A stretch of 64,000 bases of DNA from Candidatus Acididesulfobacter guangdongensis (GCA_004195045.1 SGBC01000001.1:124001-188000), one strand, 5' to 3'. Shown: positions 1-8,903, numbered from the stretch's first letter. A program made the numbers and translations. Notes: generated from the letters alone by a model not told the origin.

Positions 1-1017
1 TATATCTTTAATGTTTATCAGCTCGGGAATATCGTGCTTCAGAGCCTCTTCTATCTCTCCTGCGCCCTCTCTCAGTTCAGGCGGAATAAACTGCATATTA
101 AAAACATTATAAAAATCTTTTTCATCTGCAACTATTATTTTATTATATTCCGTCTTGTAAATTCCATATTCATTTATTTTATAACCGTGTTTTTTTTCAC
201 GGCTTCTCAATTCTTCATTGTGAAGTTTTGAACCTGTAAAATGATGCAGGGCGTATATATAATCTTCCGGCGGTACTATCCTTAAATCAACACGCATACC
301 GTTTTCCAGTACAATGCTTATTTTTGTATCTCCGTTAGATTCAATATGCGCTATTTTATCGTATTTTAAAAAGACTTCCGCTATTGCCGAAGATTTTGAT
401 GCAATTACGATATCTATATCGCCTACTGTTTCCAATTTCCTTCTTAATGAACCGGCTATTTCAATGTTTGATATTAAACTGCCGGCTGCTTCTAATAAAT
501 ATGAAATAATCAGACCTGCTTCCAGCTGCGCTTCTGGATACAAATATCTTTCTTTAAAGTTATTATATTCTTTTATAGATTCGGTTAAATTGCTTACGGT
601 TTTTTCTCCAAATCCATCGAGATAGAGTAATTTTTTATCTTCAAGCGCCGTTTTTAAATCCGCAATATTTTTTATTCCTAATTTTTCATATAAAATCTTA
701 GTTTTTTTTGGACCGAGTCCTCTTAATTTTAACAATTCAAAAATACCTTCAGGCACAGATTTTTTTAGCTCTTCATAATAAATCAGCCGTCCTGTTTTAA
801 CTAATTCTTCAATTTTAGAGGCAATATCTTTGCCTATTCCGGGAATTTTTGACATTTCGCCTTTCAAAACTGCATCTTCAATATTTCCGGGAAATTGGCT
901 TATAACACGTGATGCGTTTAAATATGCCCTTATCTTAAAAAGATTATCGCCTTTAATTTCAAGCAATTCAGAAATTTTTTCAAATATTTCAGCAATTTTT
1001 TCTTTGTTTATGCTCAT
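1..1017 (-). CDS. polX: DNA polymerase X family (PolX), 3' part cut by window edge
   Basis: Open from an ATG at 1017 through to base 1 with no stop, so 339 residues of the N-terminal part are visible. Two helix-hairpin-helix segments are seen (GIGKDIASKI near residue 60, LRGLGPKKTKILY near 100), followed by a Pol-beta-type nucleotidyltransferase signature (AGSLRRKLETVGDIDIV, about 185-205) with the metal-binding D-x-D, and a palm/thumb segment FTGSKLHNEELRSR. These are typical of bacterial PolX, a gap-filling repair polymerase. Family members usually continue into a C-terminal PHP phosphoesterase domain, which would lie outside the window. No strong Shine-Dalgarno (SD) sequence precedes the ATG. 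It is divergent from yggT. The family call is secure; the presence of the PHP domain is inferred. Confidence 0.88.
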   Translation of the reverse strand, partial: MSINKEKIAEIFEKISELLEIKGDNLFKIRAYLNASRVISQFPGNIEDAVLKGEMSKIPGIGKDIASKIEELVKTGRLIYYEELKKSVPEGIFELLKLRGLGPKKTKILYEKLGIKNIADLKTALEDKKLLYLDGFGEKTVSNLTESIKEYNNFKERYLYPEAQLEAGLIISYLLEAAGSLISNIEIAGSLRRKLETVGDIDIVIASKSSAIAEVFLKYDKIAHIESNGDTKISIVLENGMRVDLRIVPPEDYIYALHHFTGSKLHNEELRSREKKHGYKINEYGIYKTEYNKIIVADEKDFYNVFNMQFIPPELREGAGEIEEALKHDIPELINIKDI

Positions 1018-1351
1018 TTTTTAATCAGTTTTTTAATTAGAGACAAAGACTTATTTATTTATTATTAATTCTTCACATTAGCCAATATGCAATAAAATTT
1101 CTATTACTGCTATAATTTATCGTATAATTATACTATATTATCACATTATATTATAATTTATAATGCCCGTGTGATATAATTAATTACAGATATAATGCCG
1201 ATAGAAATTCAATTAGTTAAAAAAAATAGCAGAAAAATGACAAAAAATTAAATTATAGCAAAAGGCGTAATGTCAATAATAATTAAAATAAATAATTAAA
1301 ATAAATAATTCATTAACAATGATTAACAATTAAATCAGCGGGAGAATATTA
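1018..1351. other. Intergenic region between divergent polX and yggT
   Basis: An A+T-rich spacer that must hold promoters for both divergent genes. A short repeat of AATAATTAAAATAAAT is seen near 1277-1311. A GGGAG SD sequence lies just before the yggT ATG. No RNA gene or conserved ORF was recognised. Confidence 0.5.
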
Positions 1352-1663
1352 ATGGGATTTTCATTGAATCTAGTTTTTTTTATTTTTAATATTATAAACA
1401 TAATTCTTCAGGCTTATATGTGGATAATAATTATCAAGGCATTAGTTTCTTGGGTTAATCCCGACCCGTATAATCCTATTATAAGATTTCTTAACGATAT
1501 AACCGAACCTGTCCTCCGAAAGGTAAGGGCGGTAATTCCTATCGGCAATATCGGAATAGATTTATCACCTATAATTGTTATTTTTGCAATTTATATATTG
1601 CAAATGCTTCTTGCCTATTTACAGAATGACTTGGTAAGCTATTTAATCAGCATGAAAATTTAA
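1352..1663 (+). CDS. YggT family membrane protein
   Basis: A 103-residue protein with two hydrophobic helices (about 5-30 and 65-95) joined by a polar loop. The motif ALVSWVNPDPYNPIIRFLNDITEP is characteristic of the YggT family, with the NPDP-type turn and the TEP-x-LRK-x-R segment after helix 1. The role is poorly defined; family members are linked to osmotic tolerance and to cell-division/shape loci. It has a good SD sequence and sits 124 bp upstream of a DivIVA-domain gene, a common pairing in bacteria. The length is normal for single-repeat YggT proteins. The family assignment is secure; the function is not. Confidence 0.9.
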   Translation: MGFSLNLVFFIFNIINIILQAYMWIIIIKALVSWVNPDPYNPIIRFLNDITEPVLRKVRAVIPIGNIGIDLSPIIVIFAIYILQMLLAYLQNDLVSYLISMKI

Positions 1664-1787
1664 CTTAAGCTTATTCAATTTCAATATTTAAAATTATAAA
1701 TTAAAATTATAAATTTGACATTTTATATATATCTAATTAAAATAATTATTAAGATAATAATTTATTCAGATAAGGAGCATTTTATAT

Positions 1788-2663
1788 ATGGAACTTTCAC
1801 CATTGGAGATTAAATCTCAGAAATTTTCACGCAGACTTAAAGGCTATGACACTACAGAGGTTGATAATTTTTTAGAATTGATAGCCAAAGACTTGGAAAA
1901 ACTTTACGGCGAATTTTATAATCTCAAAGAAGAAATTGTAAAAAAAAATCAAGAAATTAAAGAATTTAAAGAAAAAGACAAAATGATAAGCGACGCCGTA
2001 TTAATGGTAAGGTCTATAGGCGACGAAATTAAAACAGCCGCCAAAAGCGAAGCCGAGTCAATAAAAAATAATGCAATCATGGAAGCCAAAAGAATTACCG
2101 ATGAGGCGTACGCTAAATATTCTGAAATATACCTCAGCGCAAATGAACTCTTAAATAAAAGAGTTCTGATACTAAATTCTATGAAAAATCTGCTTTCTAC
2201 AAATATTGATCTGGTTAACGTAGAAGAATCTAAAAAACTTGAATTATCTTTGTCCGTTAAAGATAAAAAAATTGTAGATAATCTTGCAGACGCCTTAAAG
2301 ACCGATAAGAATCGCTCTAAAATAAACGATGATAAAGAAAACGAAAATGGCGCATCATCCCACACATCCTACACTGAAACAAAAGAAAAAGCGCAGGAAA
2401 ATAATAAAATAAATAATAATTTACCGACGTCGGATAATATGCAAGATAGGAATGAGAATATAACTGAAAAAAAAATTGAAGACGGGCATAACACTAACGA
2501 TGCTGCCGAAGTCCATATTCCCCGCACAGAATCTGATAAAGCCCTAAAAAATGAAGCTGACAGCAGTAATAAAAGTCAAGCAGATAATAATAGCGACGGC
2601 GTCGATATAGACAGCGAAGAACTGGAAAAATTGTTAGGCGACGTCAATAAGTTCACGTTTTAA
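1788..2663 (+). CDS. DivIVA-domain protein with long acidic/Asn-rich tail
   Basis: The N-terminus (residues 1-60: MELSPLEIKSQKFSRRLKGY, then DTTEVDNFLELIAKDLEKLY) is the DivIVA/GpsB lipid-binding and coiled-coil module, including the family's F-x-x-x-x-x-GYD-x-x-EVD-x-FL signature. A coiled coil runs to about residue 150. From about 165 the protein is a hydrophilic low-complexity tail rich in Asn, Lys, Glu, Asp and Ser, ending in SEELEKLLGDVNKF, which looks like a short amphipathic helix that could dock a partner. It is preceded by AAGGAG and follows yggT. Such proteins localise to curved membrane or division sites; the role in this Gram-negative is inferred. Confidence 0.85.
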   Translation: MELSPLEIKSQKFSRRLKGYDTTEVDNFLELIAKDLEKLYGEFYNLKEEIVKKNQEIKEFKEKDKMISDAVLMVRSIGDEIKTAAKSEAESIKNNAIMEAKRITDEAYAKYSEIYLSANELLNKRVLILNSMKNLLSTNIDLVNVEESKKLELSLSVKDKKIVDNLADALKTDKNRSKINDDKENENGASSHTSYTETKEKAQENNKINNNLPTSDNMQDRNENITEKKIEDGHNTNDAAEVHIPRTESDKALKNEADSSNKSQADNNSDGVDIDSEELEKLLGDVNKFTF

Positions 2664-2860
2664 ACCGTTTAATTCATTATTTGACCGAAGTCATATCTAT
2701 CTATGTTATATATATATTATGTTATATATATGCGCTCTGTATGTGCAGCAAACATACTAAAATTTTAATTTTATTCAATTAATTTCATCTGCTGATTGCG
2801 GTGTTATCTGTATAATTTATTTTGATTACTATATTAAATAGGCTAATGATACAAATATAA

Positions 2861-2899
2861 AAAAGATGACAATAAACTGACGGTTTATTATCATCTTTT
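2861..2899 (-). terminator. Rho-independent terminator hairpin
   Basis: The arms 2861-2877 and 2882-2899 pair over about 17 bp with one mismatch and a four-base loop. On the minus strand the hairpin is followed by TTTTTTATATTT, so it should end a leftward transcript. It overlaps the stop codon of the mini-ORF at 2891-2968. On the plus strand the T-run is short, but it could also end the divIVA-domain transcript. Confidence 0.6.
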
Positions 2900-2968
2900 A
2901 CGTTCATGTTCGATATTCTTAAGTATGATTGCTATATATTTTTTTAAAGGATGCAATATATAGACCAT
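2891..2968 (-). CDS. Candidate 25-residue peptide, unknown
   Basis: ATG at 2966-2968, stop TGA at 2891-2893. An AGGAGG (2973-2978) lies 4 bases before the ATG, one of the best SD matches in the window though closely spaced. The predicted peptide starts MVYILHPLKKYIAIILKN and ends in a basic tail (HERKR), so it is a short hydrophobic-then-cationic peptide. It is followed directly by an intrinsic terminator and preceded by a plausible promoter. No homologue is recognised. Type I toxin-like or regulatory-leader peptides have this general look, but nothing proves translation. Confidence 0.3.
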   Translation of the reverse strand: MVYILHPLKKYIAIILKNIEHERKR

Positions 2969-3106
2969 ACTCCCTCCTAAAGGCAAAACTGATAATACAT
3001 ATTACATAATCATAATTTTTATCAATTTTAGCAGTTATGCTTCTTTTTTGCTTCTTTTATTTTCTTCCTTTGCTTCTTTTCAAAATAATCATATTGAATA
3101 GACCAA

Positions 3107-3134
3107 TATATAACGGTATAACGGTCAATATCAA
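3107..3134 (-). promoter_or_regulatory. Candidate sigma70-type promoter (minus strand)
   Basis: The minus strand reads TTGATA (3134-3129), a 16-bp spacer, then TATATA (3112-3107). The -35 box lies inside the 26-bp palindrome, which would let a dimeric regulator compete with RNA polymerase. The expected transcript would run leftward over the mini-ORF to the hairpin at 2861-2899. Confidence 0.3.
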
Positions 3135-3147
3135 TTGATATTGACCG
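3122..3147. promoter_or_regulatory. 26-bp perfect palindrome (operator or terminator stem)
   Basis: The sequence reads CGGTCAATATCAA followed by its exact reverse complement. It sits 15 bases downstream of the stop of the outer-membrane gene ending at 3163. It could be the terminator stem of that gene, though no T-tract follows, or a dimer-binding operator over the -35 box of the mini-ORF unit. Confidence 0.5.
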
Positions 3148-3162
3148 AATGTTGTAGCTATA

Positions 3163-4179
3163 TCAGAACGTCATTATTAAACCAACCTGACTGTAAAATC
3201 CGTCAGGACCGTTATCGCCATGCAAATCTCTAAGAACACGAGCGTCTAACATAACATTTTTTATATGATAGTCAATACCGAAGCCGGACGCAACATCTTT
3301 ATAGCCGTTATTTATCTGCATATATACAGGCGCGTTTTTTCCAGAATATCCATTATTAGCACCCTGATTCACATAAGAAGTTTCATTATAAATATCCAAA
3401 GCAGGCGTTATATAATAATTTAGAAAAATATCGGCAAAGAAATTATTTCCCGGATTTGTAATACTTGCTCCGCCGCTTTTAACCTCTGCCATATTAATTG
3501 CAGAATGCCCCTCGTTGTAACTGTAACCGATTGCATAATCTAACTTTAATGCCATGTTCGACGGCAAATTATACGCAAATTCTCCGGTTAGTGTGGGCAT
3601 TATCTGCCATTCATCCCCGCCTAAGTTTACAGTAGAATCGTTATTCCAGCTGCCTGCCGGAACCGTAAAACTAACCTGCGGAAAAATATTTGCCGATAAA
3701 TTTCCGTCTGAATATGTTTTACTGGATACCCCTTCATAAACTAAAATATCGCCTAATCCTGTGCTTGAATTTTCATACTGTGATGACGGATTACTGAGAT
3801 GCTGGGTCGCCTGCCCAAAAGGGACTATAACTTCAAACAGATTAGTCGCATTTGAATTAAGCAGGCTGTTTGTCCATATAAATTCCGGCAGATAAACGTA
3901 TCTCGTGACACTGGCAGGCAGATTTTTAACGGAGCCTGTATTTGTAAATACCGAACCGAAAGCTTCATATGTCATCATCTGATATGTTATAAATTTGTTT
4001 GCGGGCGGAGTTCCGAACGCAAAAGAACCTTTATAAAAAAAATTATTTCCAGCCCCGTCAGGGTCTGCAAACGCCCTGCGTACAAGACTTAATTTTACAA
4101 ACATACTTGATGAAATTACTAAAATAAAAAATAGTAAAATTTTTAAGAAACTTTGATGTTCCATTGCAGTCTTTTTCAT
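3163..4179 (-). CDS. Outer-membrane channel-like protein (Phenol_MetA_deg-type barrel)
   Basis: The start is placed at the ATG at 4179 (MKKTAMEHQSF) because GGGGGATAG precedes it and a normal signal peptide follows (LKILLFFILVISSSMFV); an upstream ATG at 4233 would overlap the previous gene. The mature part has alternating polar/hydrophobic strands, Gly/Asn-rich turns and a C-terminal VGLIMTF ending in Phe, as outer-membrane barrels do. It resembles the 'transporter/MetA-pathway' family of small-molecule outer-membrane channels, with the NSST-GLGDI-x-VYEG strand typical of that family. It is downstream of and co-oriented with a TDT transporter, suggesting a joint export or uptake route. The substrate is unknown. 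Confidence 0.7.
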   Translation of the reverse strand: MKKTAMEHQSFLKILLFFILVISSSMFVKLSLVRRAFADPDGAGNNFFYKGSFAFGTPPANKFITYQMMTYEAFGSVFTNTGSVKNLPASVTRYVYLPEFIWTNSLLNSNATNLFEVIVPFGQATQHLSNPSSQYENSSTGLGDILVYEGVSSKTYSDGNLSANIFPQVSFTVPAGSWNNDSTVNLGGDEWQIMPTLTGEFAYNLPSNMALKLDYAIGYSYNEGHSAINMAEVKSGGASITNPGNNFFADIFLNYYITPALDIYNETSYVNQGANNGYSGKNAPVYMQINNGYKDVASGFGIDYHIKNVMLDARVLRDLHGDNGPDGFYSQVGLIMTF

Positions 4180-4223
4180 TCTATCCCCCATTTTGATTAG
4201 ATTTTTATAATAAATTTTATATA

Positions 4224-5390
4224 TCATGCGCAATCTTTTGATTCATCCGGCAATCCTGTTTCAGTCGATAGACACGGGGCTTTAAACAGATATCCATGCC
4301 ACATGCCGTGCAGCGTTTTTGTAGTTACGACGGTCCAGAACATTGCCAGCATCGCAACAAAAACAGCACCGGCAACCCTGAACAATTCAAGGTCGGTTAC
4401 TCTATACAGGATAATAGTAGCGGCGGTGTATACCCCAAGAGGGAATGTAAACCCCCACCAGCCCATATTGAAAGGCAAATCCTCTTTCATATACCTGAAT
4501 GTCAGCAGTATTGCCATGACAAGCCACCAAAATCCAAACCCCCAGATAACCAAACCCCCTATCGGTCCAAAAGCATAAGCTTCTTTCGCATAAACATAAA
4601 GTTTAGTTCCGATGAACGCACGCGGCGCATCGCCGCCTAAAAGAAGCAATCCCATGCTGCCTGTGCCTATAGGTCCTAAAGTAAGCCACGTTGACACAGC
4701 CATATCTCTATGCGGCAGTTTGTGCCATGCAAGGCGTAAAAATAAAATAACAAGAACGCCGAAGGCTAACGGTACGGAAAATGCCCACAATGCGTAACCT
4801 AAAATCACGATATGTCTCGCTAAAGCGGGTGCAACATGCTGCGCAAGAAACCCCGCCGATGCCGCAGCAACCTCTGCGGGAACTATCGGCAGCAGCCAAA
4901 TAGCCGTCATATCTTCTATACTGTGTCTTTGATTCGTAAACATATAGAAAGGTACTAACAAACCTATTACTACTGAAATAAAGGCGTCAAACCACCATAG
5001 GTTTAAAGCAATATTTACTCCTTTGGGCGCATCAAAAATTAAAAAACCGTTTATAATTGTTACCAGACCCATAGGAATAGCTCCAAGGAACATGGATTGA
5101 ATGGGATGGGTCAATAGTTTTTTTGCCGAATCAAAATAAAATGTAAATCTGCTTATAAATAAAATACTGAATATTATAAAAAGAATAATATTAATTACCC
5201 ATAACGTTTCCGCTGCAATCTGAAGACCCGGTACAGGATAAGGAAACGCCGCTAGCATAAGCGACAGAATGCCCGTTCCCATATTCATAGTAAACCAGTT
5301 AGGAGTAAACTGTTTTATGATATCGCTAGGTTTATTCATCTGTTTTAACGGCCGCAGATTATTAGCAAATGAATTAATTTTTTTTTTCAT
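4224..5390 (-). CDS. TDT-family transporter (tellurite-resistance/dicarboxylate, Ssu1/Mae1/SLAC1 type)
   Basis: A 388-residue protein with about ten hydrophobic segments. It opens with the family signature FTPNWFTMNMGTGILSLML (residues about 29-47) and continues with HPIQSMFLGAIPMGL. The conserved GPIGTGSMGLLLLGGDAPRAF region and the MGWWGFTFPLGVYT segment are typical of TDT channels, which move C4-dicarboxylates, sulfite or other anions. In a sulfur-metabolising cell sulfite export is attractive, but the sequence alone does not choose a substrate. The outer-membrane barrel gene starts 44 bp downstream, so the two are probably one transcript. The length is normal. Confidence 0.88.
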   Translation of the reverse strand: MKKKINSFANNLRPLKQMNKPSDIIKQFTPNWFTMNMGTGILSLMLAAFPYPVPGLQIAAETLWVINIILFIIFSILFISRFTFYFDSAKKLLTHPIQSMFLGAIPMGLVTIINGFLIFDAPKGVNIALNLWWFDAFISVVIGLLVPFYMFTNQRHSIEDMTAIWLLPIVPAEVAAASAGFLAQHVAPALARHIVILGYALWAFSVPLAFGVLVILFLRLAWHKLPHRDMAVSTWLTLGPIGTGSMGLLLLGGDAPRAFIGTKLYVYAKEAYAFGPIGGLVIWGFGFWWLVMAILLTFRYMKEDLPFNMGWWGFTFPLGVYTAATIILYRVTDLELFRVAGAVFVAMLAMFWTVVTTKTLHGMWHGYLFKAPCLSTETGLPDESKDCA

Positions 5391-5923
5391 GATTTTCCAA
5401 TTTTATGTTTTATGTTTAATGTTTAAATATGATAACGCAAAAGGGATTTTAATTTTAAATAATTAAAAAACGCGGCGGCGTACTGCATAACATAGTTACA
5501 TCATATCCACACACAATATATATATAAAATGTGTCTAAAAACTTTATAATCTAAATTATATAACGTAATTATAAACTGCTTAATAAAGCATGTTTGAAAT
5601 ATATCATTTTTTTAATATAAAGTCAATAAAATAAATTATAAAATATAATAATGTTATATTTTATAATTTATTACGATGTTCTGAAATATTTATATATTTT
5701 AAATAAATTTGAGTAATTCGAAAATTAGTAATCGGATTATTAATTGAGTAAGGAAATTAATTTTTAATATTTAATATATATTTAATATAAATATAAAACA
5801 GTTTTATAGAAATAATAATTTAGTCATAAATAAGTTTCATTAAAAAAATTTATAAAGAATTAAAGATAATGTAAAAATTAAAAAATTATAATACAATTTA
5901 AAATTAAAATTATTAACGAAATT
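5391..5923. other. A+T-rich intergenic region
   Basis: 533 bp upstream of the TDT gene and downstream of dnaB. Apart from the perfect inverted repeat at 5630-5672 only homopolymeric A/T tracts are seen; no ORF with a ribosome-binding site and no RNA gene were recognised. Confidence 0.5.
5630..5672. repeat. Perfect 19-bp inverted repeat, all A/T
   Basis: The arms 5630-5648 and 5654-5672 are exact reverse complements around the loop TAATG. The stem is 100% A/T. It lies between the end of dnaB and the start of the TDT gene, both leftward. It could stop or protect transcripts, or be a protein-binding site; the composition makes a strong terminator unlikely. Confidence 0.5.
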
Positions 5924-7414
5924 TCAAAAATTTTCAGAAACTTCATTGGAAGGATTTTCAAAAGATGTAATTCTGTCAACATAGGTTAAATTTACTATTC
6001 CTGTTGGACCGTTTCTCTGTTTTCCTATTATTATTTCTGCAACGCCTTTTTTGTCCGTATCTTTTTTATATACATCTTCACGATAAATAAACAATATTAC
6101 ATCAGCATCCTGTTCTATAGCTCCGGATTCTCTTAAATCAGCCAGTTGAGGTCTTCTGTCTGAGCGGGATTCTACAAGCCGGTTTAATTGAGACAGCGCA
6201 ATTATAGGTATTTTAAGTTCTTTTGCAAGGGCTTTCATAGAACGGGAAATATCAGCTATTGCCTGTTCTCTCGATTCTATATGGGAAGGAGCTTTCATAA
6301 GCTGAAGATAATCGACTACAACAAGCCCGATATTTTTTTCCATTTTTAACCGTCTTGTTTTGGCTCTTAGTTCCATAACGGAAATACCTGCGCTATCATC
6401 AATATAAATAGGGACATTTTCCAAGATAGCCATGGCGCGCTGAAGTCTTTCAATGTCGGGATTGTGAAGTTTTCCGCGTCTTAGCTGCGAAGAGTCTATT
6501 CTGGAAACCTGAGAGATAAGTCTTGTAACCAACTGTTCTTTTGACATTTCAAGAGAAAAAAAAGCCATAGGAATTTTAAATCCTGCCGATACATTCTTTG
6601 CTATAGATAAAGCAAATGCAGTTTTACCCATAGAAGGTCTCCCCGCAATAATAATCAGATCTGAGGGCTGGAATCCGTTTGTCATAGCATCTAACTCCCT
6701 AAAGCCGCTATGAACACCGCTTATATCCTTATCGTCAGTTTTTGAGGTTAATTTCTTAAAATAGTCAAGAACTAACGGATACATCTCGTAATATGACTTG
6801 GTTGTATTTTTTTCGGTAACGTCAAATACAGTTTTCTCGGTAAAATCAAGAACATCTTCTAATAAATCTTTTTGTTCATAACATTTTCTCTGAATTTTAT
6901 GAGCAGCAGCTATTAACCGTCTCAATATAGATTTTTCTTTAACAATTTTAGCATACTGGTCGACATTCAACAGACCGGCAGGCAATTCCATAAGACCCGT
7001 CAAATATTCAGCCCAATCAAAAGACGACAGGTCCTGTGATTGCATATCAATAGCGTCAGGCAGCAAATTACTGAAAGCTGACGAGTCCTTTTTATTCGAA
7101 TAAGATTTTCGGCGACCTTCGCTTTCATTAAGCAGACCTCCGGACAAAACATTGTTAAGGGTAACAATATCGATAGGTTCCCCTTTTTCCGTCAATATAG
7201 TAATCGCCTTAAAGGCTTTATAATTGACAATATCGTAAAAATCTTCCGGAGCAACTAATTGAATGGCCGAATTTACCTGAGAATTGTCAATTATTATAGA
7301 GGATATTAAAGCACGTTCCGCATCTATAGACCTTGGAGGCATCAGTAATCCGATAGAATCCGGACTACCGAAGCTTCCCGCAGCATTATCCTGTATGGAG
7401 GTTTTTTTTCTCAT
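5924..7414 (-). CDS. dnaB: Replicative DNA helicase DnaB
   Basis: Hexameric fork helicase of about 496 residues. The N-terminal primase-binding domain begins around RSIDAERALISSII. The RecA-like core has Walker A GRPSMGKT (about 259-266), the segment AFFSLEMSKEQLVTRL, the Walker B-like VVVDYLQLM, SQLNRLVESRSDRRP and the arginine-finger region DLRESGAIEQDADV. A stretch of roughly 40 residues (about 92-135, LNESEGRRKSYSNKKDSS onward) inside the N-terminal domain is not usual and looks like a low-complexity insert. It is the last gene of rpsF-rpsR-yybS-rplI-dnaB, 24 bp after rplI, with a weak SD sequence, so translation probably depends on the upstream genes. Confidence 0.97.
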   Translation of the reverse strand: MRKKTSIQDNAAGSFGSPDSIGLLMPPRSIDAERALISSIIIDNSQVNSAIQLVAPEDFYDIVNYKAFKAITILTEKGEPIDIVTLNNVLSGGLLNESEGRRKSYSNKKDSSAFSNLLPDAIDMQSQDLSSFDWAEYLTGLMELPAGLLNVDQYAKIVKEKSILRRLIAAAHKIQRKCYEQKDLLEDVLDFTEKTVFDVTEKNTTKSYYEMYPLVLDYFKKLTSKTDDKDISGVHSGFRELDAMTNGFQPSDLIIIAGRPSMGKTAFALSIAKNVSAGFKIPMAFFSLEMSKEQLVTRLISQVSRIDSSQLRRGKLHNPDIERLQRAMAILENVPIYIDDSAGISVMELRAKTRRLKMEKNIGLVVVDYLQLMKAPSHIESREQAIADISRSMKALAKELKIPIIALSQLNRLVESRSDRRPQLADLRESGAIEQDADVILFIYREDVYKKDTDKKGVAEIIIGKQRNGPTGIVNLTYVDRITSFENPSNEVSENF

Positions 7415-7438
7415 TAAAACAAATTTACCAAATAAAAA

Positions 7439-7885
7439 TTAAACTTCAGGAATGACATTTACATGAAGTTCGGCAATTACTTCCGAATGTAGTTTTATTT
7501 TTACACTGTGCATTCCAAGGTCTTTAATGGGCTCGGCAAGCATAATTGTTTTTCTGTCAACGTTAAAATCAAGTTCCTTTAATTTTTCGGCAATATCCAT
7601 TGAAGTTATAGAACCAAACATTTTTTCGTATTCCCCGACTTTAACCGGAATAGAAATAGATAATGCTTCCAATTTTTTCTTAAGGTCATCAAAACCGGAA
7701 ATTAATTTTTCTTTTCTTTTTTCAATTAATTTTTTTTCATGTTCCACTAATTTAATATTTGTTTTTGAAGCCGGTATAGCAAGATTTTTAGGCAACAGGA
7801 AATTTCTTCCGTAACCGTCTGCCACAATAACAGTATCCCCCATATCGCCAAGATTTTCTACATTTTCTTTCAGAATTATTTTCAC
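7439..7885 (-). CDS. rplI: 50S ribosomal protein L9 (GTG start)
   Basis: The start is set at GTG 7885-7883 because AGGAGG (7894-7899) lies 8 bases upstream. The resulting protein begins MKIILKENVENLGDMGD, the canonical L9 N-terminus, and its 148 residues match the family length; an ATG further upstream would include the SD sequence itself. L9 binds 23S rRNA at the base of the L1 stalk. It shows the N-domain GYGRNFLLPKNLA, the long charged connecting helix and the C-domain ending LHVNVIPEV. It is in the conserved S6-S18-L9 operon. Confidence 0.97.
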   Translation of the reverse strand: MKIILKENVENLGDMGDTVIVADGYGRNFLLPKNLAIPASKTNIKLVEHEKKLIEKRKEKLISGFDDLKKKLEALSISIPVKVGEYEKMFGSITSMDIAEKLKELDFNVDRKTIMLAEPIKDLGMHSVKIKLHSEVIAELHVNVIPEV

Positions 7886-7910
7886 GACTTTTTCCTCCTG
7901 CAATTATTTT

Positions 7911-8903
7911 TTATTTTAATTTAATACCGTTAACTTTCCTGAAATCGAACCATTCGTCAAATATTCCTAACATTACAATAAATATTAAAAAAGGATTGCT
8001 GAATAATAAAATGAGCGCATAAGCAAAAAATCTCAAAATTTTATTCACATTATTCTTTTTAAAGTAAAAAGATAATATTGTCAAGCCTTGTACAAAAAAA
8101 ACCGAAGCTAAAATAATAATTATATTATAGCCTATAAATTTATATAATCCGTTAGCAAATACTATAATAATTAAACCAATTATCAATCCGATAATTAAAA
8201 AATCTGACGCTTTCCAATTCAGTAAATTTTCATCAGTTCTAAAAAAACTATTATTACCGTCGTCCTTTGAAATTCGATTTTTAAGAACAATGAAACAAAG
8301 CCATAAAGAAAACCATGAAAAAATTATCAGAATAGACGGGGTAAGCAAAAATATATCTTTAAGTATTATAATCAATTCAGGTTTAAACTTGGCTATCAAC
8401 GTATCAGATATACCCATTTGCTTATAAATATTTATTACTTTAATTATTATCACGCCTGCATATTTATTTAAATAGCTGCCAAGGTCAGAATACAGGTACG
8501 CATTATTATAGTAAACATATGCGGCAAAAAATAGAAATAACAAGGAATAAATACTTAATACGGAAAAAGAAACAGCTTTGGCTAAACTTAATTTTTTATT
8601 GTATAAATAGGAAAATGCATACGGAATAACAACAAATATTAAAATGACAGATAAAATTTCTATACTTCTGCTATAATTTATATAATTATATACGGACATA
8701 ATTCCCGCAAAACAAACTATAGCGGCAGGAAGTATTGAAGCGCCTTTATAATTTTTAAAATACCAGATAATAATAAAACTGAAAAACAAATAAAAAAGGG
8801 GATTAGCAAAACTATAATAACCGGCTGCCAAACAGTCGGTTATTAAAAGATACAGCAAAAAAGTAATAAAAAAAATAGATAAAAATTTCTTAAATTTATA
8901 CAT
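7911..8903 (-). CDS. yybS: YybS/DUF2232-like multi-pass membrane protein
   Basis: 330 residues with about eight hydrophobic helices and the C-terminal segment [21 protein letters not shown]2232 (YybS) proteins typically sit between rpsR and rplI in many Firmicutes and delta-type proteobacteria; this position and the topology support the call. The family's D-x-W-x-DFR-like ending, seen here as DEWFDFR, is a good marker. Its start overlaps the rpsR stop by 8 bases, so it is translationally coupled. The function is unknown; some relatives resemble ECF-type substrate-binding membrane components. Confidence 0.8.
   Translation of the reverse strand: MYKFKKFLSIFFITFLLYLLITDCLAAGYYSFANPLFYLFFSFIIIWYFKNYKGASILPAAIVCFAGIMSVYNYINYSRSIEILSVILIFVVIPYAFSYLYNKKLSLAKAVSFSVLSIYSLLFLFFAAYVYYNNAYLYSDLGSYLNKYAGVIIIKVINIYKQMGISDTLIAKFKPELIIILKDIFLLTPSILIIFSWFSLWLCFIVLKNRISKDDGNNSFFRTDENLLNWKASDFLIIGLIIGLIIIVFANGLYKFIGYNIIIILASVFFVQGLTILSFYFKKNNVNKILRFFAYALILLFSNPFLIFIVMLGIFDEWFDFRKVNGIKLK

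Larger units (their letters stand above)
2664..3162. other. Intergenic region holding a small palindrome-promoter-ORF-terminator unit
   Basis: The stretch between convergent divIVA-domain and outer-membrane genes contains, on the minus strand, a 26-bp perfect palindrome, a sigma70-like promoter, a purine-rich leader with three AAAAGAAGCAAA-like repeats, a 25-codon ORF with a strong SD sequence, and a hairpin with a T-tract. Each part is listed separately. Bases 2664-2850 are A+T-rich with TATATA repeats and nothing else recognised. Confidence 0.5.

Noticed and set aside
1949-2365. Long minus-strand ORF opposite the DivIVA-domain gene
   Set aside because: It is the reverse of a coding region with strong Lys/Asn bias, has no ribosome-binding site and no recognisable family.
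4296-4640. Plus-strand ORFs over the TDT gene
   Set aside because: They lie opposite a well-supported membrane protein gene in shifted frames and have Cys/His/Pro-rich, non-family sequence.
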